From NCBI RefSeq assembly GCF_000308555.1, contig NZ_BAFY01000210.1, positions 1 through 64,000 of the forward strand: a stretch of DNA of 64,000 nucleotides, written 5' to 3'. Numbering within the stretch: position 1 is the first letter of the stretch; the number at the start of each line of letters is the position of its first letter. The DNA comes from Nocardia cyriacigeorgica NBRC 100375 (lineage in GTDB: Bacteria; Actinomycetota; Actinomycetes; Mycobacteriales; Mycobacteriaceae). Position numbers and translations under genes: made by a program. This document shows positions 8,501-15,968 of this stretch, in pieces. Under the pieces are notes generated by a model, which made no database searches, was not told the origin of the DNA, and saw only the letters and a list, made by a program, of their open reading frames with translations.

Positions 8501-9720
8501 CAACCTCATTCCTCACCGAACGGGCCACTGCCCCACCGGCCGCCACCGACATCTTCATCCGGATGCTCAACAACGACGGTCGTCGACCGTCCGCGCACAC
8601 CTACCTCCGCGACAGCCTCGACCCGTTTCAACGAATCGGCCGCGCCGTCGATATCTACCTCGACACAATCGGCCTCGCCGCCGAGCACGCGCTCGGCGCA
8701 GACGGCCTGGCCCGTCTCGACATCGCAGCCGAAGCAATACACCCCGGACTATGCGACGCTCCCACGTATCCCGTACTGCGACAGCACCTTGCCGTCCTGG
8801 CTCTCACCGGCGCTGACCCCACGGCTGCGCTTCGAACAGCAGCCGCTGAACGAGAACTCGACACTGCAGACGACGCCGCCGCCGTCCTCGACTGGCGTCT
8901 CGACACCACAGGTCACCACAACCGCGTCCCCGGTCCGCTGCCGTGGCTCCTCGGCCCACCCGTTGAACTCACCACCGAATCCGACACCACCCAGGTCCGA
9001 GCCCGCGAAGCCATCGTGACCAGCCTTGCCGACCAAATCCGCAGCGACGCCCACCTTTGGACCGCCCACACCGCACCCACATGGGCTCAACCACTGCTCC
9101 ATGACCGGCACCTGGTCGCCGATCTCGCAATCTGGCGCGCCGTCCACCACATCGCCGATAACGACCCGAACACCACCGGACCACCCCGCTACCCCGCCAT
9201 CGAACGCGAGTACCAGGCAGCACTCGACCAGCGAATCCAGACAGCACTCGACCGCGCCGAACACCCCGCTCGAACCTGGGCGCCACTGGCCGAACATATT
9301 GATCCCCGCTTGACCAGCGATCCCACCTGGCCCGCCATCGCTACCTGCATCGACAACACGCACCATGCGGGCATCGATATCGCCGACATCCTCACCACGG
9401 CCGCCCGACAACGTCCGCTCCCCGACGACTACCCCGCCGCCGCACTCTGGTCGCGCCTACCGGCAGACGTAACCGACGCCCGGTCGGCGGCTGATCCGAT
9501 TGCATCCCCCGGTCATCCCACCAGCCAGTATCGGGACACCAACACCGCGCCATCGGACGACGCCCCTCCGGAACGAATGGAACCCGCGCAAGCCGCAATC
9601 CAGCAGGCACTCAGCGCTTTACTGGACATCGATCCCACAGCAGAGCTCGACAGCATCGATGAGTTCAGCGACTTCCCGGCCGCCGACGTCCAGGTTCCCG
9701 ACATCGGTCTCGACATGTAG
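5560..9720 (+). CDS. MobF-family relaxase-helicase (TrwC/TraI-like)
   Basis: A 1386-residue conjugative relaxase that should nick at oriT, stay linked to the transferred strand and unwind the DNA. The N-terminal relaxase domain shows tyrosines in GYEYYLRQIAAHDE (residues 13-26), the FDITFSPVKSVSALWAL motif near 200, and the metal-binding histidine triad in RAGDPDLHTHVLIANRV near 268-285. The helicase part has Walker A NAPAGTGKTT near 612-620 and a CIGDDQQLPAIEAGG motif near 730. The Walker B segment reads VIVDEHVKIG where relatives usually have DEAGM, a small departure. The C-terminal 500 residues are less conserved. The ATG is preceded by GGAG with only a two-base spacer. No accessory transfer genes adjoin it. 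Confidence 0.93.
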   Translation: MTATLHKVAAGNGYEYYLRQIAAHDESTRGRTSLADYYTARGESPGTWWGTGLPALGLSVGQVVTEDQMEGLFGLGRHPDTIEIEARVIRSEIRAGATDKQAMRAADLASRLGVPFRLPPERSAFRTRCADAYTEHNIARGLDPRAAVHDELRAEIRTNVATAMFADEFGRPPLNPRELSGWVARASRPKSRAVAGFDITFSPVKSVSALWALAPRPIAERIEAAHQAAIDDALGWLERNALFTRLGRNGVRQVEVEGIIAARFQHRDSRAGDPDLHTHVLIANRVRTLDGRWRTVDGQPLHRAVVTVSEIYNTRLEDHLHTELRLEFTERTDTDPAKRPIREIIGIPAWLVHRWSKRDAAITRRLDELATEFQQRWGREPAPSEMHALADEATLLTRPAKHHARSLADQRHDWFREVAQWCGSPAGVTDIVTMALHPPRINRTEPTSEWIAETAQTVIDVVSTHRSTWQAHHVRAEIERQIRGRIHPDQWRYATEAILTEALSPGLVIARGDPDIAAQPDLAHVPPLLSRSNGTSVYTSAGATTYTSPRVLSIERELIDLSLAPGTRTLSDAAISAAVSDYNNRHPTRMLNDGQRAVVTAFATSPLQILTANAPAGTGKTTAMQVLTDAWTRSGGTVLGLAPTAAAAAVLGESIGARVETVDKLLHTLAEHAPKRTDTGHPLPPPLPEWVLQIDDRTLVIVDEHVKIGSAKRLGLLRFLTVRGATIRCIGDDQQLPAIEAGGADTDMHRHQQLITLSNVVRFADPGEARASLQLRDGDPTALGWYYDNERIHTGHHATATDQAFRVWAHDDRVGRHALMLAATHDQVADLNARARAHRLNRQPPDPNELTVVLADGLHASAGDTVRTCHNHPKLRLDRHDWVRNGDTWNIDVVHPNGALTATRLRDGQRTSAQIVLPAHYVAEYVRLGYATTIDSAQGLTADTCHVTLTGSETRQQLYVALTRGVIANHAYLSTALDGEPTSFLTERATAPPAATDIFIRMLNNDGRRPSAHTYLRDSLDPFQRIGRAVDIYLDTIGLAAEHALGADGLARLDIAAEAIHPGLCDAPTYPVLRQHLAVLALTGADPTAALRTAAAERELDTADDAAAVLDWRLDTTGHHNRVPGPLPWLLGPPVELTTESDTTQVRAREAIVTSLADQIRSDAHLWTAHTAPTWAQPLLHDRHLVADLAIWRAVHHIADNDPNTTGPPRYPAIEREYQAALDQRIQTALDRAEHPARTWAPLAEHIDPRLTSDPTWPAIATCIDNTHHAGIDIADILTTAARQRPLPDDYPAAALWSRLPADVTDARSAADPIASPGHPTSQYRDTNTAPSDDAPPERMEPAQAAIQQALSALLDIDPTAELDSIDEFSDFPAADVQVPDIGLDM

Positions 9721-9770
9721 CCAGCCGCGCCGCAGCGCTTCCCGTTGTGCGACGAACCGTAGGTGTGTTG

Positions 9771-10568
9771 TCAGTGACCCCACGTCATCGACAATGCAGC
9801 AAGGTTCGATTCCAGATGCTCGAGTGAGCCCGTGCCCGGAATGAGAAGGACGGCCGGCGACTGATCGAGCAGCCATCGAATCGCCGACGCCGGCGTGCCG
9901 TCTTCGAGGACATCACCACACGCCAGCGGCGCGAAGGGCACGAATGCGATGCCGTGTGCAGTGCAGAAGTCCAGCACCGCACGTTGGCTCTGGTCGTGCA
10001 GGTTGAATCGGTTCTGCACGGCCGCGACCTGCACGATTCGCTCGGCTTCGAGGATCTGGTCGATGGTCACTTTCGACACTCCGATGTGGCGGATCTTGCC
10101 TTCGTCGCGCAGGGCTGCGAGTTCGCCGACCTGATCTGCCAGCGGCACCTTGGGGTCCACCCGGTGCAGGTAGTACAGGTCGATCCGGTCGAGCGCGAGT
10201 CGGCGGAGGCTCATCTCTACGCATTGGCGCAGATACTCTGGTCGGCCCACCGGCGCCCACCTATTCGGTCCCTGCCGGGTTAGGCCGCCTTTGGTCGCGA
10301 TGACCAAACCGTCCGGATAGGGGTGCAGGGCTTTGCGAATGAGGTGTTCGACCGTGGCAGGGCCATAGGCGTCTGCAGTGTCGATGTGGTCTACGCCGAG
10401 TTCGACGGCCCGGCGCAGGATGCGTTTGGCGTGGTCGGTGTCAGCCGGGTGGTACCAGTGGCCGGGGCCAGTGAGTTGCATACTGCCGTAGCCGATTCGG
10501 TGTACGGGCATGTCGCCGCCGACGCGAAATACTCCGCCGAGCACGCCAGCGGTATCGGTACTGGTCAT
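9771..10568 (-). CDS. Aldo/keto reductase
   Basis: A 265-residue NAD(P)H-dependent oxidoreductase of the aldo/keto reductase superfamily. The catalytic tetrad is readable: Asp in HIDTADAYG, Tyr in the same segment, Lys in VIATKGG and His in DLYYLHRVD. The cofactor-binding end is present as IRHIGVSKV and LLIPGTGSLEHLESN. It is the last gene of a leftward operon and its ATG overlaps the stop of the exonuclease gene by four bases, so it is probably translated with it. Substrate unknown; the odd company of a radical SAM protein and an exonuclease suggests tailoring of a small molecule or peptide, but that is inference. Confidence 0.9.
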   Translation of the reverse strand: MTSTDTAGVLGGVFRVGGDMPVHRIGYGSMQLTGPGHWYHPADTDHAKRILRRAVELGVDHIDTADAYGPATVEHLIRKALHPYPDGLVIATKGGLTRQGPNRWAPVGRPEYLRQCVEMSLRRLALDRIDLYYLHRVDPKVPLADQVGELAALRDEGKIRHIGVSKVTIDQILEAERIVQVAAVQNRFNLHDQSQRAVLDFCTAHGIAFVPFAPLACGDVLEDGTPASAIRWLLDQSPAVLLIPGTGSLEHLESNLAALSMTWGH

Positions 10569-11194
10569 GGGAGTCCTCCGATGCCGTCGAACAGCTTCAG
10601 TTCGGGCTCGGGTTCCTCCCCGGCGAGAGTGATACCACCGGCCTCGAACAGGGCGGCAGCAGTCCGGGGTTCAGGGCCGTTGGTCGCCAGATCAACGAAC
10701 AGTCGAGCAGTCACGAGCGCGTCGTACTCCGCACGGTGCGGTGTCAGTCCGTCCGGCAGCCCGTCGGCCAAATCGCGGTGGGCGACCAGTGCGCCGAGTT
10801 TGTGGGACGGAAGGACCCACGCCTTGCGGGCAAGCCGCAATGTGTCGATGGCTCGAGCCGGTTTCCAGCCCGCCAGACTACGGGTGAGCACGTCGAGGTC
10901 GATGCGAACGTTGTGCCCAACCGGCACGGCGTCTCCGAGGACCTCGCAGATTTCTTCGGCGACATCGTCGACCCGTGGACACTCGGCGACATCATCGTTG
11001 CGGATGCCGTGGATCTTTCTGGCCTGCCAGCTAATCGGCGTGGGTGGGCGCATCAGCCATGTGCGGGGCCGACCGATCCGCCCACCTTCGACCAAGACGG
11101 CAGCAAGCTCAACCAATTCGGGCGGCCGAGCACCATTACCCTCTACATCGACAACGACGTAGTCGACCTCCGACCAGTGTCCGGCCGCGCTCAT
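10565..11194 (-). CDS. DEDDh 3'-5' exonuclease (DNA polymerase III epsilon-like)
   Basis: A 209-residue exonuclease-fold protein. The DEDDh residues are visible: VVVDVEGNG near the N-terminus (Exo I, Asp and Glu), HNVRIDLDVL in the middle (Exo II), and HRAEYDALVTARLF near residue 168 (Exo III, His and Asp). It should remove nucleotides from DNA or RNA 3' ends. The start is set at ATG 11194, six residues inside the longest frame, because it gives a four-base ATGA overlap with the radical SAM gene and has GGGGAG just upstream. It is not the replicative epsilon subunit by context; it is operonic with a radical SAM protein and an aldo/keto reductase in a mobile island. Confidence 0.85.
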   Translation of the reverse strand: MSAAGHWSEVDYVVVDVEGNGARPPELVELAAVLVEGGRIGRPRTWLMRPPTPISWQARKIHGIRNDDVAECPRVDDVAEEICEVLGDAVPVGHNVRIDLDVLTRSLAGWKPARAIDTLRLARKAWVLPSHKLGALVAHRDLADGLPDGLTPHRAEYDALVTARLFVDLATNGPEPRTAAALFEAGGITLAGEEPEPELKLFDGIGGLP

Positions 11195-12354
11195 GCAGTC
11201 TCCCCTTTCCAACCGATATCGGCGCGACCGTGCCTGCGATCGCGATGCGGGTGACGCTCATCGTGGACCTGAAAGCCCAGCCCATGTTGCAGGAAGTACC
11301 GGGGTTGCTCGTCCAAGCCTTTCACGACTGCGCAGCGATCAGTGATCGCCACAATCTCGAACTCCTCCGAACTCGTCAAACCTGCGGCGAGCTGCCTCAA
11401 CTGTGACTCGGTCGGTGGCCTGTGTGCACTTGCACACAGCTCGAGCTGTTTGATCGGACAGATATCGCACAACTCACGAATCCCATAGTGGCCGTTGTAA
11501 TCCGGCACGCCATGCGCGAAAGACACCGCGCAGCTGGTCTTACGGAACAAGGGTCCGCCACCACCGAACGCAGTAAGGACCCTCTGTTCCAGCGTTTCCG
11601 GCACGATCTTGCGGCGCGCGGTTTCATCGTAGGGCTCGGGCAGCCCGTTGGCGCGGTAATAGTCGGCGATCTCGTCGCGGTAGAACAACCCGGTGAACAC
11701 GGTTGCGTGGGCATGCCGACTCAACTCCACCGCGCGAGCCAAATGCGCGGCGGTGTCGTTGAGGCCCGGCACCAGTGGCCGCCAGTACAGCACCACTCGG
11801 TATCGGTCGGCATTCGCAAACGCCGTGCGCAGCGAGCGCGCGGCGATGCCGCTGTCGACCGGTTCGATCCGTCGATCGTCGATTCCGGAATAGGTGACCA
11901 GCACAGTAACCTTTACGTTGCGCAACTGGTTCAGCCGCTGACAGTCCTCTGGGTCGATCCGATAGCGCGTGATCACCAGGACATGGTTGGTCAGGCCCCG
12001 AGCGTCGAGATCCTCCAGCACGGCGAACGTGTGCGTCTTGACGCGTGGAAGCATCGGGTCGGTCGCGCGATTGAACACCTGGACCGGGGTGATATGCGGC
12101 TGGAAGTACGGATGATCGACCAGCGCTCGGACAGCGTCGGCATCGCTCATCAGCGCCCGCGGCTGCCGCATATCCCACACTCCATAGGTGTGCCGTATGC
12201 AATACGCGCAATCCAACGGGCAACCCTGGATGTGATTGAGCGACAGCCCGGACTTCCTGTACTCCACCACCTCGCGTGCTCGAACCGGCAAAGCATCGAC
12301 CTGAGCGCGGGTCAGCAGCGGCACGGTGGGCAGAGGGCGATCAGCGCTGGTCAT
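11191..12354 (-). CDS. Radical SAM protein, unknown substrate
   Basis: A 387-residue radical S-adenosylmethionine enzyme. The cluster-binding motif CPLDCAYC (a CX3CX2C pattern) lies near residue 50 within GLSLNHIQGC. A second cysteine group, CDICPIKQLELC, near residue 310 suggests an auxiliary site. The overall look is of the COG1533/SplB-like group, but the substrate is not identifiable. The ATG at 12354 is preferred over the longer frame because GAGGGA lies eight bases upstream and because it overlaps the stop of the 55-codon ORF by four bases. The next gene down also overlaps by four bases. Such coupling suggests a fixed ratio of products and possibly a peptide-modifying role for the pair. 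Confidence 0.88.
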   Translation of the reverse strand: MTSADRPLPTVPLLTRAQVDALPVRAREVVEYRKSGLSLNHIQGCPLDCAYCIRHTYGVWDMRQPRALMSDADAVRALVDHPYFQPHITPVQVFNRATDPMLPRVKTHTFAVLEDLDARGLTNHVLVITRYRIDPEDCQRLNQLRNVKVTVLVTYSGIDDRRIEPVDSGIAARSLRTAFANADRYRVVLYWRPLVPGLNDTAAHLARAVELSRHAHATVFTGLFYRDEIADYYRANGLPEPYDETARRKIVPETLEQRVLTAFGGGGPLFRKTSCAVSFAHGVPDYNGHYGIRELCDICPIKQLELCASAHRPPTESQLRQLAAGLTSSEEFEIVAITDRCAVVKGLDEQPRYFLQHGLGFQVHDERHPHRDRRHGRADIGWKGETA

Positions 12355-12518
12355 GCTGCACGTCCCTCGTTCTCGGTGCCGATAAGCCGTTGCGATTCCT
12401 GTGCCCATGACCGGAGCGCCGCCGCTACTCGGGCGAGCTCTGCGATCGGCGGCAACACCACTGGTGTCGACGCGAACCGCGATACACGAGGGGTTCTGCG
12501 CGGCAATTGAGGGTGCAT
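12351..12518 (-). CDS. 55-residue peptide, first gene of radical SAM operon
   Basis: A short gene with a strong ribosome binding site (AGGAG five bases before ATG 12518) and a four-base overlap with the radical SAM gene. The peptide has a basic, proline-rich start (MHPQLPRRTPRVSRFASTP), then a predicted amphipathic helix (IAELARVAAALRSWAQESQR) and no cysteine. Its place directly before a radical SAM enzyme is where a ribosomally made peptide precursor would sit, but the sequence matches no RiPP leader known to me. It might instead be a small regulatory subunit or a leader ORF that only couples translation. The Shine-Dalgarno and overlap make it likely to be translated. Confidence 0.6.
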   Translation of the reverse strand: MHPQLPRRTPRVSRFASTPVVLPPIAELARVAAALRSWAQESQRLIGTENEGRAA

Positions 12519-12687
12519 GAATACTCCTAGTCGATTACGAAGGGTTAGCGGCGCAGGCATCGCCGCATCGAATCAGCGGCGGCCCGACACGGCGCCGAAG
12601 GCTGGATCAATTCGGGTGGTGATCTAATATCGTTCGGGAAGTTCGGTTTTGGCTGATCTCAGATCGGCGGATAGTGCGGCAGGCAAG

Positions 12688-13074
12688 CTACCGGCGCGGT
12701 TTCGGGTTCGGGGTGTCCGAATCGGGCAGCTGATCACGGTCGGGCGGCGTGAGCAGTGCGGCCAATGGCCATCTGGCGATCGACTGATGCGGGTTGTCGA
12801 CCGGAATCACCTCGGTCACCTCCCGAAGCAATCGCTGCGGGACCTCACCGCCGACGTGCTCGAGGGTGGGCACGATAACCGCCTCGGCACCGGACCGGCG
12901 CACAGTGTCGATCAGCCGGGAAATCGGGTCGTCAGCGGTGCCGGTCAAAGCAACCGTCTTGCACAGCGTGTAGCCGGTCCGGCTCGCGACCGATCGAATT
13001 CCGGTCTCATGCCATGGCTGGTGTTCGCCGGAGATGTCGCGCCGCAGATATCCGACAGCTCGCGGAGTGCTCAT
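12688..13074 (-). CDS. Shortened resolvase/recombinase-like protein
   Basis: A 128-residue protein whose N-terminus (RAVGYLRRDISGE) and central strand (AEAVIVPTLEHVGG) resemble the catalytic fold of serine resolvases, where the second motif normally reads close to KLDRLGR. The catalytic arginines expected there are absent, and no DNA-binding helical domain follows, so recombinase activity is unlikely. Start ATG 13074 overlaps the stop of the winged-helix gene by four bases, so the two are translated together. Proteins of this type accompany small regulators in actinomycete islands; a regulatory or structural role is inferred. Confidence 0.6.
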   Translation of the reverse strand: MSTPRAVGYLRRDISGEHQPWHETGIRSVASRTGYTLCKTVALTGTADDPISRLIDTVRRSGAEAVIVPTLEHVGGEVPQRLLREVTEVIPVDNPHQSIARWPLAALLTPPDRDQLPDSDTPNPKPRR

Positions 13075-13319
13075 GACGCAGCGGCCCCGATCGGCACGTC
13101 GAGCGCCGCTGATCCGCGCTGGATAGCGGCGTAGCGGTGACCGTTGGCGGTGAGAACCCACCCGCGCGGTGTCTGCCACACCAGGCCACGGCGGCTCAGT
13201 GTCAGCAAAGCGATACGGCAGCGGACCGTGGAGAAACCGATGGAACGGGCGATGGTGGTGACAGTGAGTACGCCGCCCGGTTGTAAGGCGGCGAGTATTC
13301 GAGCCTCGGTACAAGTCAT
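13071..13319 (-). CDS. Small winged-helix DNA-binding protein
   Basis: An 82-residue protein with a winged helix-turn-helix layout: EARILAALQPGGVLTVTTIA, then RSIGFSTVRCRIALLTLSRR as recognition helix, then a wing reading GLVWQTPRGWVLT. The start ATG 13319 has GAGG five bases upstream, which fixes it over the longer frame. It heads a two-gene operon with the resolvase-like protein (four-base overlap) and may regulate the adjacent radical SAM operon or island functions. No ligand domain is visible. Confidence 0.62.
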   Translation of the reverse strand: MTCTEARILAALQPGGVLTVTTIARSIGFSTVRCRIALLTLSRRGLVWQTPRGWVLTANGHRYAAIQRGSAALDVPIGAAAS

Positions 13320-13484
13320 GGTCACCTCGATGGGGTGCGATGTTGGATCGCGCCCCAGCCAAGGATGAAGGGCACCCGGCCGGGGCACTGACTTGATCGT
13401 CGGCGCGTAGGAGAGGGACAACTGGCAACGGTGTTGTCAATTCACGGCCCTGCGGGTGGGCGAGGCCCGGGTATCCTGCCGGAC

Positions 13485-14297
13485 ATGACCTCGACTTCAT
13501 CGGCCATCGGCGCAAACCGTGCTCTGTGGGACGAGTGGGCGGCTATTCACGCAGAGGGCAGCTGGTACGACCTCGATGCGGTCCGCCGGGGCGCCGATAA
13601 GCTCCGGGACTATGAGGTCGACGAGATAGGCGACGTCAGCGGCATGTCGATGCTGCACTTGCAATGCCAGATCGGCACCGACTCGATCGCGTGGGCACGT
13701 CGCGGGGCGACGGTCACCGGGGTGGATTTCTCGCCGGTCGCCGTGGAGAAGGCCACGTCTCTGGCTTCGGATATCGGCGTGGAGGCGAGCTTCGTCTGCT
13801 CCGATGTCATGGAGCTCGATAAAACCCTCGAAGGCGAGTTCGACATCGTCTACGCCTCACGTGGAATTCTCGGGTGGATCCCGGATTTCGCGGAGTGGTC
13901 ACGGATCGTTGCGCACTTCCTGAAACCCGGCGGATTCCTCTACCTCACCGATATTCACCCCGTCGCCAAGGTCCTGGACGACGCGAGTAATGAGGTACGA
14001 ATCGCACGCCCCTATTGGCCACGACCGGAGCCGATCCGTTACGACGTGCGCGGCACGTACGCCGACCCATCGGCGAAGGTCGAATCCTCGAGTAAGTACC
14101 TCTGGACGCATAGCACCGGCGAAGTGATCACCTCGGTAGCACAGGCCGGAATGTGTGTCGAGTTCTTCCACGAGTTCCCGTGGCTCGACCGGCCCTGGCC
14201 ATGCTTGAGCCAGGAAACCGACCGCACATTCACCCTTCCGGATGGGGTTGAACTTCCGATGTTCTTCTCGCTGAAAGCGCGCAAGCTCTCGTCATAG
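13485..14297 (+). CDS. Class I SAM-dependent methyltransferase
   Basis: A 270-residue methyltransferase. The SAM-binding core is seen as MLHLQCQIGTDSIAWARRGA (motif I), TGVDFSPVAVEKA (motif II acidic Asp), and FDIVYASRGILGW (motif IV). The LQCQIGTD form of motif I is typical of a small group of actinobacterial methyltransferases of unknown substrate. ATG 13485 is chosen as the start matching the family's usual N-terminus (ANRALWDEWA). It converges with the XRE regulator and overlaps its end by six bases. It stands apart from the leftward operon. Confidence 0.85.
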   Translation: MTSTSSAIGANRALWDEWAAIHAEGSWYDLDAVRRGADKLRDYEVDEIGDVSGMSMLHLQCQIGTDSIAWARRGATVTGVDFSPVAVEKATSLASDIGVEASFVCSDVMELDKTLEGEFDIVYASRGILGWIPDFAEWSRIVAHFLKPGGFLYLTDIHPVAKVLDDASNEVRIARPYWPRPEPIRYDVRGTYADPSAKVESSSKYLWTHSTGEVITSVAQAGMCVEFFHEFPWLDRPWPCLSQETDRTFTLPDGVELPMFFSLKARKLSS

Positions 14298-15479
14298 CAG
14301 CCCCATTCCGCGAGCGATCTGGCGGAGGTCACCGCTGAAGGTCCGCTTGCGGTCCAGCAGATCGGCAACCTGCTGACGTCCGAGCTGGTCAGCCATGACA
14401 ATGTGCGGCGTCGTGCGCCAAGCAACGGTCAGCGCCGCGAGTGCATCGTCGAGGTCTCCCGCCATTGTGTGCGCGCGTGCACGGTGCAGGTGGAAGTAGC
14501 AGGCCCGGTTGACGCTGCCCAGTTCTTTCCCGTTCAACCCGGCGCAGGCATCGAGCGCCTGGTTCGGCTTGCCCAGATCAACGAATATGCCCGCGCGCTG
14601 TACGGCAATATTGGCCGGCCCGAAGATCAGGAAGTGCCGGTCTGCATCGGTGAACGCGAGCTGGTTGGCCGCATCGAGCAAAGCCATCGCCTCGGACTGC
14701 GCCCCAGCGCGTGCCGCCGCCTGAGCCCCATACAGTCGCAGCACCCCGAGAACATGCTGAGCATCTACGGTCGGCGGCTGCTGTGCCAGGATATCGGCGC
14801 TATCGACAGCGAGTGATGCGGCATCGTCCGGTCGCCCACCGATCATCAGTTCATTGCAGAGCGTCGCCGTGACGGCGGCGACCAGCACCTTGTCGTCTGC
14901 ATTCTGTGCCGCCGCTGCCGCGCGGTCCAGTGCCAACCTCGCGTGCACATGATCGCCACGGTGCCGCAACTCGAGCGAACCGAGGCGGTACAGGTTGGCC
15001 AGCACCGTGTAGGCGGATGCCCGTAACCTCGCGGTCGTGCTCGTTTCCGCCAGTTCGACGGCATGACTGATCAGCTGTGGCAGTCTTTCCGCGGCTGATA
15101 GATATCGCGTGCTCGACCGGTTGTACGTGCGCCGCAAGGCAGTAGCCGCGCGCACCAAATCGGCATGCGACACGGAGGTCTCGGAGGTAACACCGGTCAA
15201 CATAGACGCAGGGCGGTCCAGCATCCGGGCAAGGTCGCTCACCGGGCGCTGCTGTGCAACAGGCCTGTCTTCACTCTCGCCCCTCAGCTGCGATTCCGAA
15301 ACACCGAACACCGCGGCGAGCTCCCGAATCGTGGACACCGAATCGATGGCGATGACGCCGCGCTCGACCTTCGTCACCCAAGACGACGAACGGTGCAATC
15401 GCAGCGCGAGCCCTTCCTGGGTCCACCCCCGGGCCCGACGAAGTACCTTGACTCGCCGACCCAACCCCGAATCTGCCAC
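14292..15479 (-). CDS. XRE-family regulator with TPR-like C-terminal domain
   Basis: A 395-residue transcription factor. Residues 5-65 form a Cro/C1-type helix-turn-helix (GRRVKVLRRARGWTQEGLAL, then SSSWVTKVERGVI as the recognition region). The rest is a long helical repeat region of TPR type, common in actinomycete regulators that sense a peptide or small ligand. It is transcribed away from the xis-int pair, with about 230 bases between that must contain both promoters. A role in controlling excision or island cargo is plausible from position but not shown. Confidence 0.85.
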   Translation of the reverse strand: MADSGLGRRVKVLRRARGWTQEGLALRLHRSSSWVTKVERGVIAIDSVSTIRELAAVFGVSESQLRGESEDRPVAQQRPVSDLARMLDRPASMLTGVTSETSVSHADLVRAATALRRTYNRSSTRYLSAAERLPQLISHAVELAETSTTARLRASAYTVLANLYRLGSLELRHRGDHVHARLALDRAAAAAQNADDKVLVAAVTATLCNELMIGGRPDDAASLAVDSADILAQQPPTVDAQHVLGVLRLYGAQAAARAGAQSEAMALLDAANQLAFTDADRHFLIFGPANIAVQRAGIFVDLGKPNQALDACAGLNGKELGSVNRACYFHLHRARAHTMAGDLDDALAALTVAWRTTPHIVMADQLGRQQVADLLDRKRTFSGDLRQIARGMGLL

Positions 15480-15706
15480 CGCGCCACCCCGATTAGACGA
15501 TGCTCGACAACACAGATCCTCTCACAGCGGCTCCGCGCACTCACTCAAACGACGCGTTCCGAATACCGGCCGCACCATTCCACCTGGCGCCGTCGCCGAA
15601 AGTCGGGTTACATAGTGGCAGGGAGAATCAGCGGCCAGGTAGAGGATTGCCGTGTTCATATCACCCTTCTCCCGACCAGCTCGTAGTTTCGAACAGCTCA
15701 GCAGCC

Positions 15707-15946
15707 ATGAGATCCAGCCGACGGGCGACAGCTATGTCCGTTGAACCGGGCTCGTCGCAGCTCCCGCGCTGGGCGTCTACCAAAGAGGCCGCAGCTCACA
15801 ACCGTGTACATCCGGAAGTGCTTCGCCGCTGGAATCGGCAGCGCGACAAACATTCCTGGTTACCACGACCCATAAGGATCGGAAAGGACCTTCGTTGGGA
15901 TCTGAACGCACTCGATGCCGCGATGGAGGCACAGCAGGACCGGTGA
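15707..15946 (+). CDS. Excisionase-like helix-turn-helix protein
   Basis: A small DNA-binding protein encoded just before the integrase. The C-terminal 60 residues have a MerR/excisionase-type fold: RWASTKEAAAHNRVHPEVLR as helix-turn-helix, then HSWLPRPIRIGKDLRWD as the wing. ATG 15707 or ATG 15734 could start it; neither has a strong ribosome binding site. The stop lies 22 bases before the integrase GTG, so both are probably one transcript. Proteins of this type direct the integrase towards excision. Confidence 0.65.
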   Translation: MRSSRRATAMSVEPGSSQLPRWASTKEAAAHNRVHPEVLRRWNRQRDKHSWLPRPIRIGKDLRWDLNALDAAMEAQQDR

Positions 15947-15968
15947 CATCGATTGCGGGGAACCTCCA

